A DNA stretch of 61,418 nucleotides from Candolleomyces eurysporus (lineage: Eukaryota; Basidiomycota; Agaricomycetes; Agaricales; Psathyrellaceae). The stretch's first letter is position 1; each line of letters begins with the position of its first letter. The notes beneath the pieces were generated by a model. That model did not search any database, was not told the origin of the DNA, and was given only the letters and a program-made list of their open reading frames with translations. The position numbers and the translations under genes are program-made. The stretch lies in assembly GCA_027579435.1 (NCBI GenBank), contig JANBPK010001224.1:1-61418 (forward strand), written 5' to 3'. Of this stretch, positions 55,680 to 61,418 are shown in pieces.

Positions 55680-56520
55680 CACGATTATATACCTTCCACC
55701 GATTGTTTGCTTAATTAGGCGCATAAAACAAGCCCGGGAGAATCGGACAAGTTGTGGCCACTCATGTACTCCCGGCATCTGTACACCATATGCGGCTCTT
55801 AACACTTCTAACTTTACATTTCATACACCTTATCTCTCGTCTCTCTCAAGAAATTGGGCAGAAGACTAGGTATAACTCGAAAACTCGAATCTCATGCACA
55901 GCTGCTCCGTCCATATCCAGGCCAGGGTTTCTTTTGTCGAGTGCGCGGATATTACTAGATTCAAGGCTGCAGTAACACTGTACGAAAGGAGGGGCTTTCG
56001 TAGACTGTGATAGAGGTCCAGCATTGTGACAGACATATTGACCTTTGTGGTCCTACGGCAGCTTTATCTTGGCCAGAGGCACGATGAAGTCATCGCCTAT
56101 GTTTTCTTTGAGTATTCACCACATGTCCATCAAAAATATTGGCTACACAAAGGATATACACATATTATCACGGTGGCATCATTTATATGGAGCACCTTGC
56201 AAAGAAGGAGACAAAGAGAAGAAACAAAGACCCATTTAACAGGTCCAACGGTCTGTAAGTTACCACCGTGTAAGTGCCGGAGAGGTCCGTGTCGTGCCGG
56301 CCGGCGTCCTTTGATGCCCAAATCGGGAGCCTGGGTGATGCTGAAAACACAGCCATATACGGCCAAAGTTGATTTGGTTGTCCGAACCTTCGCTCTTGAC
56401 CACAACCATCGACCTTCATAGGCTCTTCCCAGCAGCACCACTTGCTCGAGCGGAACCAATACCACCAGCTTTATAGTGTACTCTTTGCTCCTAAATTCCT
56501 AATTCCAACGCTATCACCTC
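55680..56520. other. shared upstream region of the divergent FunK1 pair
   Basis: 841 bases between the two FunK1 start codons. It must hold both promoters. No further gene or repeat is recognised. Confidence 0.6.
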
Positions 56521-58936
56521 ATGGATTCCTCGACACCTTCAGCATATTCTATCGACTCTACGCAAGAGAATCTCAACCGGCTGCACGACATGATCTCCCA
56601 GGACCTGGGCGACAATATTCCAGAAGCGCCCAGCTCTTGGGCTGAATCTCTCTACAAAGACTTGTCGACGACTGGAGCGATGCAGAACTTTTTAGACGGG
56701 GGTAGCGAGTACTGCAACGGAAGGTGGACCAAGATTCCCAAAGCCCCTAAGGTCAATTCAGAGCTTTACCACCCCATTTGCCGTATAATCAACTCCGTCA
56801 TCCAACGTTTGGGGACATCCGGAGCTTCCAATGGTCGCGAGGCTGTGGTGAGCGAGCCTACGCGTGGTGCCACTGGTGGGGTTGAGCAGTATGTCGGGCC
56901 TGATATCGCCATTAAGGCCACCGGTCCTTCGTTCTCCATTGTGAAAGGGAGACCCACAGCATTCACTAACGTCGCCGCTTACTTTGATGTCAAGCTAGAC
57001 TCAGAGGTGGACGATGTGTGGAGCCATCTAGCGCGGATGAGTGAACATGCAAAGTGAGTCGCACTTGCTAAATTTCGATGACCTTCGCTCATGTTCCCTT
57101 TCCTTTATAGACATATTTTCATTGGCCAACCCAACCGCTTCTACGTCCGCTCCATGCTTGTGACCGAGCACTCGGCAAGGTTATTCCATTTCGATCGCAG
57201 CGGCGCCCTGTACACCCTTCCTTTCAACTTTCACGAGGACCCCCATACGTTCATACGTCTCATTCTTGGACTCAGTACCCTTGATGAACGCATCCTGGGT
57301 CTCGATGACAGCATTCGGTGGACAACAGCTGCCGATGGCACGAAAAACGGCGGTACATTAACAACCATTGGCCCTGACAAGACCATTGTCACGTACGAAT
57401 TGGTTTCAGGTGAAGATCCATTCATCCGACCGACGCTTCGTGGCCGTGGCACCACGTGTTGGGCGGCCAAGAACTCGGAGGGGCAAAGGTTTATTGTCAA
57501 GGACTATTGGGTGACCGACAAATGTACCTCCGAGTTCAAGCTGCTTCAGGCGGTGAAGGGGTTGCGTGGCATCTGTCATATGGTCTCTTATGAAAAGGAC
57601 CGTGCCCAGACTCAAGATTTTCGCGGCGATATCTCCTCTTTCAAGAAAGGCGCATTCCAGAACCTGGCGAGCGTTCGAATTGTCATGAAGGCCTACGGAT
57701 CAACCATCGAACATTTCACCTCTATTGAGCAGGTTCTTGCTGCCCTTCGGGACGCCATTACAGGTAAGTATCATGATTTCATGCTCAAGTCCACATCCCA
57801 GATACTGATTTCTTTGAAGCACATAAAGCGTTGCTTTCGAGAAACATCATCCATCGTGACGTTTCCCCTAACAACATCCTCCTCCCCGCGGACCCGGAAG
57901 ATAACGAGAGAGGCGTCTTGATTGACCTCGACATGGCCTTCGAAACCGATGAACAGGTCTCCAAGACCTTGATCGATCACAGACTGGTATGTTATTTGCT
58001 GAATAAACTTCTCAGGACTTGAAAGCTCAACACGTTGCTTGTAGGGTACCCGCATGTTCCAGTCCTTCATGGTTCTCAAGAGCTGTGAGCTCAGCGCCGA
58101 GTACCTTCCACCCCACGACTACCTTGACGATCTCGAGTCCTTCTTTTGGATCTTTACCTATATCCTTTTGACCTTCAAGCCTAACGGGAATCGAATGCCT
58201 CGGAGTTCCTACCTAGAAAGCACCGTCTTAGCATGGACTGGAGACAACGCATCCATAATCTGCGACCACAAATGGAAATTCCTCAACTCTCCAAGAACGA
58301 TCCCTGAAGCTCGACGGGCTATTGATTCTGGCTGGCACTGCATTTACGACGACTTGTTTCTGGGGTTCCGGGCATTTGCGCGAGAANGTCAGTTTCGCGA
58401 AGGATAGTTTGGTGTACGAGGAGTCTAGTGATGGCTCGCCGGCCCCAGATCGATTTGCGTCGATCTTGGACAAAGTCGACCACCACTATGCCCGTGTCAT
58501 TGGGCTTTTCGACGCAGCCTTGGAAAGACTGCAAAAGTCTGTAGCTGCAGCCGTGTCAGCTCCCAAGGCGGACGCAGTCTCTTGCTGCCCTGGCTCCCAG
58601 TCCACGACTTCCGACTCTGTTGTCTCCAAACCAACGTCCGTTGTTACTTCAGCTACTTCGTTGCAAGATTTCCAGCCTGTCACCCCACCTGACGGAGGCT
58701 CTCCACCTCCGACCGATGGCAAAGCTTCTCCAGATCGCCCTTTGACGCCTCCGAATCAAGCAACCGGCCATGTCGAGCCTGTAATCTCTCGCAGTCCTAA
58801 GCGGCGGTACGACGAGATTGAGTTCGATGACGGGGAAGATGCGTCCTTCGACTCTAAAAGAAGATGTCCGCCCGGTCGAAGTGCGTTGAGAGGGATCTTG
58901 GCTTCGGTATATGGGTATTGTCGAGCATGGCTATGA
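56521..58936 (+). CDS. FunK1 protein kinase B
   Basis: Four exons (56521-57053, 57111-57763, 57820-57986, 58045-58936) give 748 codons, 747 aa, with the N at 58387 treated as an extra base. Intron positions match kinase A, and exon 2 is exactly 653 bases in both genes. The FunK1 domain begins with MISQDLGDNIPEAPSSWAES. Kinase landmarks are GRGTTCWAA and FIVKDYW, the catalytic loop HRDVSPNNILL at 407-417, and IDLDMA (D431). The tail after about residue 600 is rich in Ser, Thr and Pro, with an RSPKRRYDE motif that could be a nuclear signal. It lacks the 120-residue N-terminal extension of kinase A. Substrate is unknown; no decay is seen. Confidence 0.88.
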
Positions 58937-59841
58937 ATGATTAGTAGATGTGTTTCCCGATTTTGTGTATGTCCTGTACCAGCTTCGAATCTTTATCCTC
59001 ATCTTATACCCACACTGAGCCTCGTTCCAAGCCTGATTTATGACAGTAGTCCAAGTGATTAATAAACTTTATTCAGAAAAATAGATAATCGCACGAGCAA
59101 GCTTGCTTGTGGGTCAGCGACTGAATTTCGATGCTCGTGACCTCTCTTGCCGTCAGTGTTCGATTCGAAAATCCAAATTGATTGTTCGAGGAGTGGATAC
59201 TTCAGAACACACGTGTCGTGCCTTGTTTGAGTGATGGGCGTTTAGGTCCAGTAAAATGCCTTTTCCGAGATACCCCAACCTTTAAACTCGATTCAAAATC
59301 TGGGTGAGTCCGGGGGAACGTCGACGCCCTACGAGTGCGTCAAATGTTGTAATTGGTAATGGGTAATACTAAGTGATCGGCGGGCGACACCTTCGAATAT
59401 GTTCATGGGTGGTATAAGCATACTAAACAACGGCATAAGAAGATGCCTGACGTAGGGAGAGCGAGGAAAGAGTTAGGAGAAAATGATAACATGGTTAAAT
59501 GGACGCGCTTGTAAATGTCATATCATATATATCATAGTAATGGCACAATGTCCCAATAAGAAACGGCCGTGTTCCCGTAGTGCGAGTGCTTGGATATGTC
59601 ATTGTGGACCAAGCACACAGCCCCATTGCGCCCACGCAACTCGCATGACCTCGAGACAATCAAAGCCACTTCCAAGCCGCACCGCCTTTGTGGCTCCGAC
59701 AATGACAGTGTGCTCAAGAATCATCCTCCGGTGTCAAAGCACGCCACCTTGCTAATCCCAATAAAAGAAGTGAGAACAGTTCCGGGGACCATGTTCTCAT
59801 CAAAACTCTCGCCCATCAACATCTTTCGGAAAATTGAGACG
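58937..59841. other. intergenic, no gene seen
   Basis: 900 bases between kinase B and F-box gene 6. No conserved coding pattern is visible; open frames at 59483-59880 are out of frame with the F-box gene. Confidence 0.45.
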
Positions 59842-61418
59842 ATGAGCCCCCCCGACATCACAAGCCTCGGGCGAAGATAATGTTGAAGTCCTTCAGGCTA
59901 TCAAAGATTGCTATGCGTTGGAAAAGCAGATCCAGAATATGGAAACGAAGCTGCAGGATTTGAGGAACACGCACACGGCAAAAATCGGCTACATCAACAA
60001 GCATTCGACTCTTCTATCTCCCATGAGCAGAATACCCCTCGAGATTCAGCAGTACATTTTCGAATACGCCGTGAACTCGTCTGAAAACTCACGCACTGGC
60101 ACCGTCCTCACCATCAGCAGCGTTTGTGGACAATGGCGCTATGCAGCCCTCAAAACGTCTTCACTCTGGAGTCACATTTCCATCACGTTGCCCAAATACC
60201 CTCTCCCTCATCAGTTCTACTGGGAGCGCGAAGGCATTGAGCCACACCAATGGTTGGATGCAAAGATCAACACGTTCGACGTCTCTGAGTGGACGGCCAA
60301 AGTTCAAGTCCTCCTGGAATTTGCAAAGACGTTTGCCTCTCGCTCCAGAAACTATCCGCTCACTCTGACTTTTGACGCCACGAAGCTCTTTGTTTTTGGA
60401 GGATCCGATGAGCCTAGAGTGCTGATTAGCAGCATGCTCGATGGCTTCTCAATGTGTACCAAACCATTACTGGACGTTCTTTGCGGCTTGGCGCCTAGAT
60501 TGAGGGACGTCGACTTCTCCTTGCCATGTGCAACACCGTGCACCACTCTTCTCCAAATCCTCGGAGTCCTGAATAGGGATATGTCTCCTCAGCTCCGTAA
60601 CGTCCAGGTTGCGATCGACCTCAAGGATTTTTCAGTTCCTGATTACGGCAAGATTCGGGGTGCCTTTGAGGCCATGAAGCGCGGCCAGAGTTTCGCTGGC
60701 TCCGATTTGTATCATTCCTACTCGCTGAACCTGCGGTCGATATGTCCGGAGTATTTCTCCCTTCCCATCATTTGGTCGGGTCTGACAAGCCTGACCTTCA
60801 CTTCTCGCGCAGCCGACTTTCAATTACTCGAAGAACCACTCGACGCCACTCTTATAATATGTTCACTCCTCCACAACTGTCCCAACCTCGAGCACTGCGA
60901 CTTCAGCTTGCCCACGGTGTCGTATGACGACGAAGAGCCACTCTCTCTGGATGATAACACTCTGGATTCCGTTATTTCCCTCCCCCGTTTGAAGACCCTG
61001 AAGGTTCGTCAAATTTCCAGCGCACCTTTGGGTTTCGCGAAGATTCTTGACCTTCCTGAGCTGCGAGAGCTCACCCTCACTTCCAATCCTTGGGAACCAA
61101 GCCCTCGCGGAAGGTCGGAGAGCAGCCTGGTGGAATTTATCCAGCGTTTTGGGCCCAGCTTGACCACAGCAACTATCCACTACATCGACCTGACTCAGAG
61201 AGCTCTGCATGAGTGTTTGAGGCACTTACCGAATGTGTCAGTTCTTCGTTTGACGGGAGAGCGTGGAGTTACGGATGAAGAATGCGCCACTCTGTCAGCT
61301 GAGGTGTTGGAAAAATTGAGCGGCGTGGTTGCTGAAGGGAAAAGGCCGCTTTGTCCGAATCTCGAAAGCTTTCACTGTGGACTTGGGCCTTCAGATTTCT
61401 TGGAAGTTGGGTCTCTCG
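59842..61418 (+). CDS. F-box-like protein 6, 3' end outside the window
   Basis: From 59873 the frame is open to the window edge (more than 500 residues). It begins with a coiled coil (YALEKQIQNMETKLQDLRN), then HSTLLSPMSRIPLEIQQYIF, SVCGQWRYAALKTSSLWSHI as the F-box-like motif, and leucine-rich repeats such as LRELTLTSNPWE. The best start is the ATG at 59842, which joins this frame only if the run of seven C at 59847-59853 has six. Otherwise the first in-frame ATG is 59939, inside the coiled coil. This protein is distant from the other five F-box genes. The conserved tail seen in them would lie beyond the window. Confidence 0.75.

Noticed and set aside
59100..59200. A tRNA-like word (GTTCGATTCGAA).
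   Set aside because: No acceptor, D or anticodon stems could be paired around it; no tRNA gene is found anywhere in the window.
1..61418. CRISPR arrays, bacterial operons or prophage features.
   Set aside because: Introns, gene families and element types are eukaryotic; no regularly spaced short repeats were seen.

Overview
This is nuclear DNA of a basidiomycete fungus, almost certainly an Agaricomycete. The evidence is short GT-AG introns of about 50-75 bp in most genes and the gene families present: fungus-specific FunK1 kinases, many F-box-like proteins, BTB/POZ proteins, caspase-like C14 peptidases, a secreted class 3 lipase, a Ty1/copia retrotransposon and a tyrosine-recombinase element. 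Most of the window looks like a fast-evolving accessory region. A conserved block, a VTI1 SNARE followed by an ABCG transporter at 38.4-44.1 kb, sits in its middle.

Layout. 0-2 kb: the 3' end of a decayed copia element, whose LTR abuts a broken tyrosine-recombinase gene. 3-17.3 kb: three tandem copies of a two-gene module, all on the minus strand, each a BTB gene followed by a caspase-like gene. All three caspase genes look intact, but only the third BTB gene (16106-17239) does. The first BTB copy and the pair of fragments in the second copy are pseudogenes. Two inverted TA-flanked MITE-like elements lie between the third caspase and its BTB gene. 17.8-19.3 kb: an 11-exon secreted lipase (300 aa) on the minus strand. 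19.3-24.7 kb: duplicated, gene-poor sequence with one possible small secreted peptide gene. 24.7-29.1 kb: two tandem F-box-like genes. 30.4-31.6 kb: an atypical homeodomain-like protein. 33.4-35.7 kb: a multi-pass membrane protein of unknown function. 36.4-38.2 kb: a third F-box-like gene. 38.4-44.1 kb: VTI1 and an ABCG half-transporter. 44.4-46.5 kb: a trypsin-like protease. 47.1-51.5 kb: two more F-box-like genes on the minus strand with an F-box relic between them. 52.9-58.9 kb: two FunK1 kinases in divergent orientation. 59.8 kb to the end: a sixth F-box-like gene, cut by the window edge.

How the genes may work together. F-box and BTB proteins are the substrate adaptors of the two cullin-RING ubiquitin ligase types (Cul1 and Cul3). 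Caspase-like proteases and FunK1 kinases are other lineage-expanded families of these fungi. The tandem copying, decayed copies and relics are typical of genes under birth-and-death evolution, as seen in recognition or defence loci. That functional reading is inference; only the duplications and decay are visible in the sequence.

Sequence quality. Splice models were built by hand, and where exon sums are given the reading phase was checked across every junction. Nine single N characters in genes disrupt frames that are restored if the N is treated as a spurious extra base. Four further genes need one base fewer at a short run to stay in frame. These look like systematic one-base insertions rather than true pseudogenes.
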